The notes beneath the pieces are model-generated. The model was not told the origin of the DNA. It saw nothing but the letters and a program-made list of their open reading frames with translations, and did no database searches. From Uloborus plumipes (Eukaryota; Arthropoda; Arachnida; Araneae; Uloboridae): a stretch of DNA of 64,000 bases. The position numbers were made by a program, and so were the translations under genes. The stretch lies in assembly GCA_038373865.1 (NCBI GenBank), contig JAXGGA010003382.1, forward strand, positions 39,804-103,803, given 5' to 3'. Each line of letters opens with the position of its first letter. The stretch's first letter is position 1. Shown piece after piece: positions 1-11,000 of the stretch.

Positions 1-680
1 TTTTTATTTTTCTTCATGACAGTGGTAACTTTTAGTAGAATTATTACTTTTGTACAGAAAACAGGTAAACAAGCATTTCCAAGTAAATCTAGAGGAAAGA
101 AACATTATCTATTATTCTGTGTTCAAATATGTTTGATACAAACTCATTCAATTCTATACGTGTAATGAGCTCTCTGCTACATTTAGTTTTCAAATCCATG
201 ACTTTTACTCGAAACTTTCAATGATGCACTCAATTTTATTATCCGAAATGTTCATGAAAAAAAACTATAAGTCAATGAACATTTTTACCAGCAGTATTAA
301 CTTGATCGACTGGGACACATTTACATATGGATTAAAATTTTCAAGTAGGCATGGCTAGATGAAGAATGTGCTGAAAACACACAATATGAAGTATAAAAAG
401 CATTAAAACCAATGGTCAACACAAACGTATGAATGTCTAAGAGTAAGGAAAGTAAACAAAAACAAGCAAGTTTTACAGAAACAGATTTAATCAGATTTTG
501 CAATGCATAAAAAAGTTTTAGAAGGAAAATGTTATGCCTAATCCAGAAAATTTAGTGTAAAAATTTGTTATGAAGCAGAAAATTTAAATGATTTTGAGCA
601 TTTTTTGCTGAAAATTCCGACTTTCTATGGCATAAATCATGATCAAAATCTGTCTTCCCATGATTTTCCAGATGCGTTAA
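1..680. other. AT-rich non-coding sequence at the left edge
   Basis: I see no exon, RNA gene or clear repeat here. The following MARCHF5 exons (beyond residue 142) were searched for on the minus strand and not found, so this is probably intron 3 of MARCHF5. Short open frames are AT-rich and have no recognisable protein. Confidence 0.5.
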
Positions 681-1302
681 TCTATATACATAAATGACTA
701 CTTTTGTATGTATGTCCGGGGTAATCTTCAAAACTACTGAACCGATTTTAACTATTTTTTCACTGTAGATAGCTACATTAACAGGAATCAGGATAGGCTA
801 TAATTTATTCCTAAAAAACTTAGTTTTAAAAAGTTATTATAAAAAACAGTAAATTTCATATAGCTTCCCCATTAAATGATTGAATATTCAGTTCATTGTT
901 GCAAAAATTTGCTGCCTTGCAACAATAATATTAATGATGATCATAATGAAAATTTTAAGCCAAGGCTTCTCTGGAGTGAGTATGAAATTTATTGCTTTCT
1001 TAGGATTTTTATATTCATCTATATGCCAATAATCGCTAACGAGGTAAATAAAAAGGGGATTGATTTTGGCAACAGTTAGAAAATAGAAAGTGATTTTTTG
1101 GAAAATCACACGGATAAAAGAAATAACGCATTTAAATTTGATTTCACATTCTCTTTCACACCATGTTCCTCTACTGCATGGTCACAAAAAATACCTTTGA
1201 GAAATATGATTCTACTGGGCTTAGTTGAAAATCATATATTTATTTTCTTCGATTTGGCAAGCTGCATTTAAACCCCTGTGCGACGGCGGGCACATGAGCT
1301 AG
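681..1302 (+). mobile_element. Non-autonomous Helitron
   Basis: The element begins TCTATATACATAAATGACT directly after a host A and ends GAGCTAG directly before a host T, which is the A|T insertion and TC...CTAG ends expected of Helitrons. About 5 bp before the terminal GAGCTAG the sequence can form a hairpin (TGTGC at 1277-1281 with GCACA at 1290-1294). The subterminal stretch with TATGTCCGGGG and ACTGAACCGATTTT is of the type seen in arthropod Helitrons (from memory). At 622 bp it has no Rep or helicase coding capacity; open frames inside it are fortuitous. Confidence 0.72.
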
Positions 1303-2154
1303 TACCCTATATAATCCATTTCATAACTCAAAAAAAAAAGTTCTTTGTGTGAGACTCCTAATGCTGTAGATAATTTTATATATATTTTACATAATTTATC
1401 CAAGAAAAAATAAGGTTATTGAAAGTGGTAATTTAATGAGGTAAAATAGGTGTGGTGTGTATAAAATAGTAAAACATGAAAATTTTGATTTTCTATGGAA
1501 AGTAACAGTAGCATAATTTCACAAACTATAAAAATATACTATAAATATACTGTAATACTATAAAAATTCCGCAAAATACTAACTACTATGAAAATTCCTC
1601 AAAGAATCAACCAAGTGCTTAGAATGGTTCCACTGAAGGATTGATCCATTTTGAATGTAAATAAGAACAAGACGGTTTGAAATAAAAATGCATTGGTTTC
1701 AACCTTTTTATTTTAAAACCCATATATTTTGATAAATCCACTACATTCAAATAGTTAACCAAGCAGTATAATCCCAAACCCTGTTGTTCTTACTTACTTG
1801 CAACTATGCAATATGCATCCCTTATTTATTACATACAGAATAGCATTTTATTGTGAATAGGCAATAACAAAGCCAGACCTTCGATCTTCCCAAGTGGGAC
1901 AAAGACTTGAAACTACCACCCGTACCTGTCATTTTTCAACATTATATATCTAGATTTAATTAGGCGGGGGAGGATGAAATAAGTTAAATTTAGAAATTAC
2001 AAGATAAGTTCAATTCAAAGAAAGTTTTTTTGAGTAATTTATTGCTTTGAAGGTTAGATAAGATGTCATAAGTTACAGGTCTTAATAACGCAATTAGAGT
2101 ATTCCTTTGGGGACATCAGAGTAAAGATGGTGTTTGTTTTGAAAATAGAGTCTT
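1303..2154. other. Intron sequence, nothing recognised
   Basis: AT-rich, with no coding exon or clear repeat boundary. A string of near-repeats of the ACTATAAAAAT type occurs around 1528-1600. Presumed intron 3 of MARCHF5. Confidence 0.4.
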
Positions 2155-3050
2155 AAAAGTGCAGTTCCTTTAATCTTAGATTTCGTGGTGTTAAGAGCTG
2201 GGTTCAGACTCCACCCCAGTGAAACATTTAAAATTTACCTAATTTTAGGCAAATTTTGGTAACATTAGCAAGAGAGATAAAGGTCCCTCATCGATTTTTT
2301 TTCAAAATTGAAGTAATTTAAAGGCTAATTTTAGTCATGTTAAGGGTCAGAAGCTTCTTGCGGTGTTCTCTGAAATTAAAGTCTTAAAGACCTAAATTTA
2401 AACTTTTTGTGCTGATGTGAAGTCATGGTGGCTCTCTTCTAGAAATTTTTAGATACCGACTTCCTAAGAACGAAATTTCAAGCTCCGTTTGGTCATGATT
2501 GGAGAAAGAGTAGGTGGGTAGCTCAAGATTCCTCCGGTAAACATTTTTGAAAAAATCATTAGGCTATATTTTCCAATGAAGGTTTTGATAGCTCTTCGAC
2601 ATAAATGTCGAAAAACAAAATTTTAAGTGATGTGTGGTGATGTTAAAGAGGTGGGTGGTTTTGGATCTTTACCCCGGAAAGTTTTTTAAAGTGAAGTTTT
2701 CAAAATGCAATTTTGAGCAATTTTTTCAGCTACCTAAGGTAGGTGAACAGGGAAGGGATGGGATTTAGGGCTCTTCCTCGAACAATTTTCAAATGGACAT
2801 CAATAAAACAAAATTTTAGGCTATTTTAGATAGTTACGATCTGAAAGTGGGGACGCACCTCCAAAAACTTTTATGAAAGTTAGGTGTTATTGGCAGATTT
2901 TGGTCTGTATTTGATGACGTTAGCAGAAGGATCAGGGTTCGGGAGGTATCCCCAAAAAATAAATTTTAAAGCTATTCTTACTGATCTATGAGAACAGGTT
3001 TTCCTACCACTCCCACCCAAAACATGTTCTAAAGCAAATTTCAAAATATA
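2155..3050 (+). repeat. Degenerate ~110-bp tandem repeat array
   Basis: Roughly eight diverged units follow each other. Each carries a core like AAATTTTAGGCTATTTT, then a GATGTTA-type stretch, a purine-rich AGGG block, a CTCCCC-type block and a run of A/T. Units begin near 2270, 2330, 2430, 2560, 2630, 2740, 2830 and 2930. The same unit recurs at about 11590-11760 and, inverted, at about 60130-60740, so this is a dispersed family. No open frame persists through the units. Confidence 0.55.
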
Positions 3051-3059
3051 TCCACCACC

Positions 3060-3187
3060 CCTTTACCGCCCGAAATATATGTTCACTGTCTCTCCCCCCC
3101 CCCCCCCCGCCGCTCAAATATGCTCACCGCCCCTCAACGTCTTCCCACCGCCCAACGGGGAACGATACTGCCATCCGGGAACCACTG
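3060..3187 (-). mobile_element. Right end of a hAT-type element
   Basis: The sequence ends CCGGGAACCACTG at 3187, which on the minus strand reads CAGTGGTTCCCGG, the classical start of many hAT elements. ATCTAATC follows as a possible 8-bp target copy. The stretch before it is rich in CCGCCC and holds a C tract at 3094-3108. The partner end was not found upstream, so the element may be truncated or diverged. Confidence 0.45.
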
Positions 3188-3357
3188 ATCTAATCAACGT
3201 TAATAAAAAATATATATTGCTCCAAAAAGTTTCTTAAGAGTGAATCTCATGAATATATATAACTTGGTTATTGCCAATGTGCACAATCAAATAAACAAAA
3301 TTTAAAAAGAAAAAAAAAAGAAATTTACATTAAATATAAATTTTAAACAAATCTTAC

Positions 3358-3488
3358 TTGCATTACTGTCACAGCACCATAAGTGACAGCAGTCCAATAA
3401 ATGGAACCAACAACAATTCCAGCTGTAGCTAAAGGACAGACTTTGTAAATTAATCGATCAGCTACATCTAGTAAAAACACCAACCGAC
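3358..3488 (-). CDS. MARCHF5: MARCHF5, coding exon 3 (first membrane region)
   Basis: This exon encodes residues 99-142 of the MARCH5 orthologue: the end of the linker after the RING-CH finger and the first membrane-spanning hairpin. Readable motifs include LLDVADRLIYK, CPLATAGIVVGSIYW and TAVTYGAVTVMQ, which match the vertebrate protein closely (for example SIYWTAVTYGAVTVMQ). The acceptor AG sits at 3490-3489 after a pyrimidine-rich stretch, and the donor GTAAGA follows the CAA codon ending at 3358. The exon starts in phase 2, completing the Gly codon split across intron 2, and ends in phase 0. No frameshift or stop is present. The remaining half of the ~280-residue family protein (further membrane segments and the cytosolic tail) is outside the window to the left. 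Confidence 0.95.
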
Positions 3489-3838
3489 CTGAGAAAATGA
3501 AAAATTATTTTACTCATACAATAAAGTAAAATTAGTAAGAACAATCAGAAAAACATATTAACAAGACAAGGGGTGTCCTTTTATATAAATAGAGTTATAT
3601 TTAAGACTGATATTTAAAATTTTCTCACAGAAAATCATTATTATTAAACTTTGCAGCTTATTAATGTCGCCATATTGAACTTCAGTAGTTCACGCATTTT
3701 GCGCTTGCAACTCGGGTCTATAAATCAAATAAAAAAAAAAGTACCACTTGATGACAATGTAGATTGTAACAATAAAGTGTGCAATATCACAATATTACTC
3801 TGTTAAAAATGACACTGTCACTTTACTAAGATGTAAAA

Positions 3839-5017
3839 TAGGGGTGCACAAAGTGCGGCCCGTCCCGTAGCAATGTGAGGCACGCAAGTGAACTTAATTT
3901 CTTGTGTTGCAAAATGAAAAAAAAGAAAAATTGCAAACTTTTTCTCTTTTCAGAAAGTTTCTTTTTAATTCAGAGGGGAAAAGAAGAAGTAAAAGGAGGG
4001 TTTCCTGACAAGATTTTAAATTACACATATCAAATAAAATAACCCCAAAATTTCAGGACTTTGTAGAGAAAAAAGTAGATCTGAAAATTTCAATTTTCAA
4101 ACCAGTGAGTGGACAGCAGACCTTTATAGCTTACTAGGTATTGACTCAGCAAACCTAATAATTGCTATAGTAACAACCACATGAAAAAATTGAAAAAAAA
4201 AAAAATAAAATAATAATAATAATAATAATAAATAAATCCGCCATTTTGAAAAATATAACATTCATATTTTAAAATATTTTACGGCTAAAACGCCAATGTT
4301 TCCAACTGTTAAAAATTCCATTTATTTGACTTTAATATGTTAAATGCTTTGCAATTTTGCTATATTTTTATGTGTTTTTTTAATGCCAAGTGTAAAGTGT
4401 AATTTTTGGGTTTACCTGTAATTTTTCAGCCATCTTTTAGCATTGGCTTTTAGGTTATGATATTTCTTCTTATTTTTGCACTAGTGGAAAATTGGTTTTA
4501 AAAATTGGAAAAATATTGCATACATTGTAACCCTTTTTCAAAACATGCAAAGTTTTCAGCCGCTGATAGCTAAGCAGATGTCGTAAGAAAGGCTGCTTAG
4601 CATCAGAAGCTCAAAATGTTTTCTTCCATGAAAGATTTATCTTTTTATTCTGAATCAGGTATATGCAACATTTTTCAGATTCATGTCTTAATAAAGTTAC
4701 TATTTCTCCAAAAGGAGTCATTTAGGGAAAATATTTAATATTTCAATTATATGCATAATATTTTTCTTACATTTTCTAACATCAGCAAAGGACTGGTGCA
4801 TGCCAAGTCCGTCATTTTTCAGGGACAAAGGATATATGTATTTAATGCAAATGCAATGACAAAATATTTAAAAAAAAGTAAGTTTCTCAAAGCTTGAGCG
4901 AGGGGGGACAATTACCCTACATGACCTTTCCAAATGATGGGCTCGTCTGCGGCCCTCAATAAAGCTCCTGTTACGTGTGGCCCTTCGCTGAAAAAGGTTG
5001 CGCAATGTGCACCCGTA
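3839..5017 (+). mobile_element. Non-autonomous hAT element
   Basis: Inverted ends are TAGGGGTGCACAAAGTGCGG at the left and the complement of TACGGGTGCACATTGCGCAA at the right. Flanks are ATGTAAAA (3831-3838) and ATGTACAA (5018-5025), an 8-bp target duplication with one mismatch, as expected for hAT. GCGGCCC-type subterminal motifs occur at both ends. The 1.18-kb body has no transposase frame. It includes an (AAT)n tract at about 4211-4232. It lies in MARCHF5 intron 2. Confidence 0.75.
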
Positions 5018-5121
5018 ATGTACAAGAACGATTTTTTGTCCGACATATAGTTTCTCCTAAATCAATATCATTTTTGGCAATCTGAATGAAATCTCGACAA
5101 ACAAATGAAATGCATATTTAA

Positions 5122-5730
5122 CTCTCTCAGGCGAGAGAGTTACCCACTTCTTTTCCTCCCGTATGCCTACATATTTATTGTTTACAACATATTTTTAGGA
5201 GGGCATTGAGCTTTTCTTTCTTTTTTTTTGTTTTTGTAATGTATCTCCCAATGTGTAGTTTTTTCCTCTTTGAAATTTGTCAACACTCAACACTGGATCA
5301 CAATAGCAAATATTTTCTCAACAGGGTCAGCAAATTAAAATACATAGTTAAAAAAAAAAAAAAAAAAAAAAGGGAAAACAGAAATAGTTAAATTTGGGAG
5401 ACTGAAAAATGATAAAAAAATGGAGCATCACGTGTCCACGGAGAAGTCTTAATCTTGCTTATCTCAACTCTACCGTTTTATCAAAATCACAATTTTAAAA
5501 ATCGTAAATTAAATAAAATTTAAGGATTATAAAAACAACCGAGTATACTTTAGGACCCCTTATTAATTTATTTTCTCCCTCTAAGTGATTAAGTTTAACA
5601 TTTTGGAGTCAACTTGACTTCAATAATTAAGTTCCTAGTTTCATTGGTACTTTTTTCTAAAATTCTGGACGCTAAATTGATCCAGTGAAATATCAAAAAG
5701 CGGAATTTTACGTCGCTGCCGCTCAAAGGG
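5122..5730 (+). mobile_element. Possible piggyBac-like MITE
   Basis: The segment is flanked by TTAA at 5118-5121 and 5731-5734. The right end reads inward CCCTTTGAGCGGCAGCGACG, a typical piggyBac-like terminus. The left end CTCTCTCAGGCGAGAGAG is only loosely similar (about 10 of 16 positions). An A tract lies at 5349-5371. The assignment rests mainly on the TTAA flanks and the right terminus. Confidence 0.35.
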
Positions 5731-5984
5731 TTAAGTTAAAACGTACAATTTTAGTCTTATCTCGTTGGTATACAAGCTACCGGTTTGTTGACATTTTCAG
5801 ACTCAAACTCCCTCACTAGTCCAAAAATTTTTAATATGTTTCAGCATTTTGTAGGTCAAGAGTTTTTTTTTTTGCAAAAAATAAAATAAGTAAAAAACCT
5901 TACTTGTCCGCAAATTTTTTCTAAGGGTTTTGCGGGTCTGACAGTAATAAAAGGTTGAAAATCATGGTTTTTTTGCATCTTGGC

Positions 5985-6450
5985 TTTGACTATAGCTCCT
6001 AAGAAACAGTATTGTACATGCAATACACCGCCAACTCGGTTATTTCCATCCATGGACTGCAGTTTCGTGCTTATTATGCACTCATCAGCATGGAATAGGA
6101 AAGTAACGAGTTAGAGGCAAAATTCCTCTTAAAGAGCAAAGAGAGCCAAAAAAAAGGTAGTTAATGTGAAATTAGAATACCAGCGAGCGACCGCACTTGG
6201 TACGGTACAACTCTTAAATTTTAAGGCAGAGCTCGGGTATGAAGTAGTGAGTAACCGCCCCTAAGCAAGGGCTAAAGCAGGAACATGCAATACTACAACT
6301 CGGTTACTTCCCTATTCAATGCTGATGAGTGCATAATAAGCATGAAATTGCAGTCCATAGATGGAAATAACCGAGTTGGCGGTGTATTGCATGTTCCTGT
6401 CTTAGCCCTCGCTTAGGGGCGGTTACTCACTGCTTTATAGTATTGTACAT
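5985..6450. repeat. Complex palindromic repeat
   Basis: The arm 6018-6111 (CATGCAATACACCGCCAACT... through the TTATTATGCACTCATCAG motif) is repeated inverted at 6297-6392. A second pair overlaps it: 6241-6300 (GAGTAACCGCCCCTAAGC) is inverted at about 6360-6440. The DNA could fold into alternative cruciforms. The GACTGCAGTTTCGTGCTTATTATGCACTCATCAG-type core looks like a dispersed arthropod repeat, but the family is not identified. Confidence 0.65.
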
Positions 6451-6832
6451 CATTGATAATCCTTACTTGAGTTGTTGGAACTCCCTGTATAACCAAGAAC
6501 ATCTATTAGGGGAATGTAGGGCAAAGTAAAATAGTAAAATATTTTCTGAATCACTTATTTAGGAATATTCTAAGTAAATTTTTATTATATAAGTAATAAC
6601 CTGGAAACTTATATGTGCAGTTGAAATATTTGTACAATTGCTATTCCCTTTTGTATTTCATTTTCTTTTGCATTTATGATAGTTTTAAATGGATTAAATC
6701 TGCAGAGACTTCTTTAAATTTGTTTCGAACGTAGTAAGTAGTCCATAAAGAGATATCTTCCAACTATCCATTATAAAAAATTATTTTTCCCTTAAAATTA
6801 AATATATATTTTTAAAGTGTCAAAATTATTAC

Positions 6833-7038
6833 CATATGGCGGGAAAACTAAGATATATTCAGCATTGCACTGAGGACAAGAAACAGTTGCAGCACTGTTG
6901 CCCCTCTGTTTTTCATCAATCCAGCGCTGGAGGCAAGTTTGATGAACCCATTTCGTCGTACCACGACATTTACAAGGTTGTACCCATTCTGCATTTTTGT
7001 CATCATCTGCACTGCCAAAGCATACCCAGCAATTAATC
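6833..7038 (-). CDS. MARCHF5: MARCHF5, coding exon 2 (RING-CH zinc finger)
   Basis: This exon carries the catalytic RING-CH (C4HC3) domain of the MARCH5 ubiquitin ligase, which binds E2 enzymes at the mitochondrial outer membrane. The eight zinc ligands are all visible: Cys33, Cys36 (CWVC), Cys52, Cys54 (CKC), His62, Cys65, Cys84 and Cys87 (CPQC). Motifs AEWVQPCKCRGTTKWVHQ and QRWIDEKQRGNS match MARCH5 much better than other MARCH family members. The acceptor AG is at 7040-7039 and the donor GTAATA follows 6833. Joining exon 1 (ends AG) to the first G makes Arg30, giving R-I-N-CWVCF; the terminal G joins exon 3 to make Gly99. In-frame extension past 6833 into the intron is not part of the protein. 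The exon is intact. Confidence 0.96.
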
Positions 7039-7492
7039 CTAAAAATGAACAAAAATTTTGAATGAGTAACATGTTTTTTATAGAAACTTTTATAAAATAG
7101 AACATTTAACAACAATCACTTCATATTCATTTCGAGTCAAAAATAGAGCAAATGCATTACTGTTTTGTAAAGATACCCTCCTTTTTTATGAGTTCACACT
7201 GTAATACCCAGTTTTTTTACTTTTTTTTTAAATCTTCAATTTAATTATTTTTTAAGGTTAATTTTTTAACAAAACCTGTGAAAAAAGGCCAGCCTGCCTC
7301 ATGCCCGGAATATGTCGTCCCCTCTCAAGGTGCACATTGCATGTCATAACACAAACATTCTTTTGCTGTTTTATTGATAAATGTTTTTCAATAATTTAAC
7401 TGAATTTATTTTCTTGTGTTTACAATGAAATATACAAAGTTAAAAGATCAATCTAAAACATTAATTTTTATTGGGAAAACATTTTCAATTAA

Positions 7493-8054
7493 CCCTTGTG
7501 GGTTCCTTGGGGTCATATGTGACCCCAATGTAATTTCTGTTTAATATATCTTGTTAATCTACCATTTGTTTTTAATGGCATTTTGTGGCTTTTATTCTTC
7601 TAGTTTTCTATTCAAAATAATGCTATTGTTGTGTTTTATTTTTCTCGAATTTTCATTTTTTCCACACAAGACCCTTGGGGTCATTTCCCCAGAATGCCAA
7701 AAAAAGAGGACGTTGCAACTTTTGTCCAAGAGAACTGGACAGAAAATGCATCGAAAAATGTCATAAGTGTTTGAAATTCACTTGCAAAAAATCATGTTTT
7801 TTCAGGTCTGTAACAGTTGTAAATAAATCTACTGTTATTGTAAGTTTTGCTCTAAAATTTTAATTTTTAATGCATAAACTAAATTTTACTTTGATTGTGT
7901 CTTTTTATTTTTATTTTTTTAGCATTAAAAAGTGTGAATTTAAATACTGCATGTAACATTCAATAATCATAATAAATTAATAAAAGGAAGCATTGGGGTC
8001 GTTTATGACCTCAATGGTCTTGAGTGTATTTGAAATGGGAGGGACCCACAAGGG
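7493..8054 (+). mobile_element. Non-autonomous piggyBac element
   Basis: Perfect 11-bp inverted ends CCCTTGTGGGT / ACCCACAAGGG are flanked by TTAA on both sides (7489-7492 and 8055-8058), the signature of piggyBac insertion. Subterminal GGGTCATATGTGACCCC and GGGGTCGTTTATGACC motifs lie just inside the ends. The 562-bp body keeps the 3' end of a transposase gene (see 7675-7863), so it is an internal-deletion derivative. It sits in MARCHF5 intron 1, ending 44 bp before the large hAT at 8099. Confidence 0.88.
7675..7863 (+). pseudogene. piggyBac transposase, C-terminal Cys-rich domain fragment
   Basis: The plus-strand frame reads KKRGRCNFCP, then DRKCIEKCHKC and LKFTCKKSC, ending at a stop at 7861-7863. 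This is the C-terminal cross-brace zinc finger (CRD) of piggyBac transposases, which contacts the subterminal DNA of the element. The cysteine order CxxC, C...C, CxxC, C...C is retained. The catalytic DDD domain is absent, so no active enzyme can be made. The fragment sits in the expected place, directly before the right terminus. The upstream 7551-7670 frame is hydrophobic and not recognisable as transposase. Confidence 0.8.
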
Positions 8055-8098
8055 TTAAAGACATTGATAAGTAAATTCCCCTTAGCAATAGCTTCTCC

Positions 8099-11000
8099 AG
8101 GGCTGCCACAGGAAAAATTCATTGAAAAAGTAGCAAAAGTAGCCAAAAACGTATAAAAAAGTTGCAAAAAAGTAGTCCCAAAATTAAAAAAGTTGCCAAA
8201 AAAAGTAGTCCCCGAAATTGAAAAAGTTAAAAATAAAACAGTATTCATGATCAGATAAATTAAGTAAGAAATAAATAGTACAGCTGAAAATTTAACATTT
8301 GTAAAAAGTCCTCATCTGTTTTGCTGAGGAATTTAATCTCGAAATTGAGTGTGCAATTCTTGGGTGCAAGTTAGGCCATGCTTCCAAGACGGAAAATATT
8401 TGAGACCCCCCCCCCCCCCATGCATACCCAAGAAAATAACAAAAAAAAAAAAAAAGCATATAATGTTCATTAAATTGTCTAAACTGGGGGGGGGGGGGGG
8501 GGGGGGCTTAATTTTACTTTTAGCAGCAAGATCATAGTTTTAAGTATAGGGTCAATCCATGTCAAATCACCCAGGAAAACGGGATTTTGTAACCCATGTC
8601 CTCGGATTTTGATAAAACTTGGTGTATTTATTATTTTTATGGTGGTAAGTAACCACATGAATTCTTTTGCCCATATGTGATCTGGTTTTTGTTTTACAGG
8701 CCGTCAAACTTTTCAAAAAATTGCATTTTCTGTCAACCGCTAAGCCTAATCTGCATGTATACGTATCTCTTCAGTAAATTGTGACTTGTGCAGAAATCTT
8801 TCAATATTTCCAAAAATTCTCAGATATGTTGCTGAAAGTATGAGGATTTAATAAAAAAATACTTGAAATTTATATAATATAATTTTGTTTGAATAAAATT
8901 TGAATAAACTACGACAAGCATTTTTTTTCTTGTGCAAAACATGAGTTTACTTAAGCGGCATTTCACGAAAAGGCGGAGGTCCTATTCAATAATGGAAGCA
9001 TTCGAAATGAGCCTGAAGGTGTGTTCTATCATTGCAAAGAATAAAATTAGTGGTTTTTTTTCGTTTTCTTGTTGCTGTAGCACAATATACACATTTCAGT
9101 ATCAAAATTTTTGAAAAAAAGTTCTAGTCATTTTCCTAACCTAAATTTCACTGAAAAGCAAACATACCTTTATTTTTAAGTGTATTAAGTGTATACAGCC
9201 CTATTATGCTACTTAAAAGTCATCTTGATCCCTTATTAAGCAGAAAGAAAAGTGAGAAATAATTTATGACTCCCAAATTAAGTTGTTAAGCTCAGAAAAA
9301 TATCAGATGTAGAAAAAAGATGTGCAAAACATGAATTCACTTTAGTAGCTTTTTATGAAGAGGCGGAGGTCATATTCAATATTAGAAGCTTTTGAAATAA
9401 ACCTAAAGGTGTGTTCTATCATTGCAAAGAACAAAATTAGTGGCTTTTTTCGTGTTTTTTTTTTTTTTGCTTTTGCACAATATATACATTTTAGTACCAA
9501 TATTTTTGAAAAAAGTTCTGGTCATTTCCTAACTTATTTTTCAATATTTTTTGTGTAAAAGAAGCTCATGCTTTTGTAGCATAAAAACGTATTATATTTA
9601 TTTTTAATGATTTATAATTGTATTGAATGTGCGAAGAAGAGATAGGATAGCACAGTCTTTGAAGAAAAAATAACAATGAAAAATATGAGTTTCCGAATAT
9701 TATCGGATTGTTTGTCTTTGAAGTGTTTGTGTGATCCTGTTTTCAGCATATTTAAGGAATATTCTGTTTGATATTTTAACGCTCGACCTTCCTTGCATTT
9801 CCCACGTCGTACAGTACTTGTTGAAGTCACGTTATCATGAAATATTCGGAATACTTATTTTATACATATTCAATCTCCTTTTGAAGAGAATAGTAACATC
9901 TTCCAGAATCTTATGTTACGGACCGTTTGACGTAGTTATTTCATCTAACATCTTACCATTTCTTGGTTATAGTAAAGATAATAGCCCTTTCTTAGGTAAA
10001 AGATAGTCTTGCTTCAAATCCAGCATAGTCATTTCCTTGAAAATTTTCAATTTTTTTCTTTTAAACTCCAATAGCAAGTGTCGAAAGCTGTATTTGCTCT
10101 TAACTCGATGCTGAAATTTCTAGTTTATTTTTATTGCATTATGTCTGTCCGGAGCTCTAGCCTTTTAATTATCTCCTATTATTATTTATCAGCGCAAACC
10201 AACCTTCCTGATAAGCGAATCCAATGAAAAACAAACAAACCAAAAAAGAAAATCCACTCACATTCTTTATCCCTCTTATCACTATGACCCATATTTTGAT
10301 AAAATAAGAAGAAACCTGATACATGCGCAAATGCAAGGAAGGTTGAGCGTTAAAATATCAAACAGTATATTCCTTAAATTTGCTGAAAACAGGATCACAC
10401 AAACACTTCAAAGACAAACAATCCGATAATATTCAGAAACTCACATTTTTAATTATTATTTTTACTTCAAAGATTGTGCTATCCTATCTCTTCTTTGCAC
10501 ATTCAATACAATTATAATTCATTAAAACTAAATATAATACGTTTTTATGCTACAAAAGCATGAACAATGCTTCTTTTATGCAAAAAATATTGAAAATTAA
10601 GTTAGGAAAATGACTAGAACTTTTTTCAAAAATGTTGGTACTGAAATGTGTATATTGTGCAGTAGCAACAAGAAAACGAAAAAAAGCCACTAATTTTATT
10701 CTTTGCAATGATAGAACACACCTTTAGGTTTATTTCGAATGCTTCTATTATTGAATATGACCTCCGCCTCTTCATAGAAAGCTACTAAAGTAAATTCATG
10801 TTTTGCACATCTTTTTTCTACATCTGATATTTTTTTGAGCTTAACAACTTAATTTGGGAGTCATAAATTATTTCTCACTTTTCTTTCTACTTAATAAGGG
10901 ATTAAGATGATTTTTAAGTAGCATAATAGGGCTGTAAATACACTTAAAAATAAAGGTATGTTTGCTTTTCAGTGAAATTTAGGTTAGGAAAATGACTAGA

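Noticed and set aside
876..1109. Overlapping short frames on both strands
   Set aside because: They lie inside the non-coding Helitron and have no protein features.
6836..7036. Plus-strand frame opposite the RING-CH exon
   Set aside because: It is the antisense shadow of MARCHF5 exon 2.
8003..8248. 81-residue minus-strand frame, Thr/Phe-rich
   Set aside because: It reads across the piggyBac right end into the hAT terminal repeats, so it cannot be one gene.
8932..9558. Repeated KRRRSYSI frames as possible genes
   Set aside because: They occur in mirror-image copies within the fold-back arms, lack promoters or splice sites, and end in T-rich sequence.
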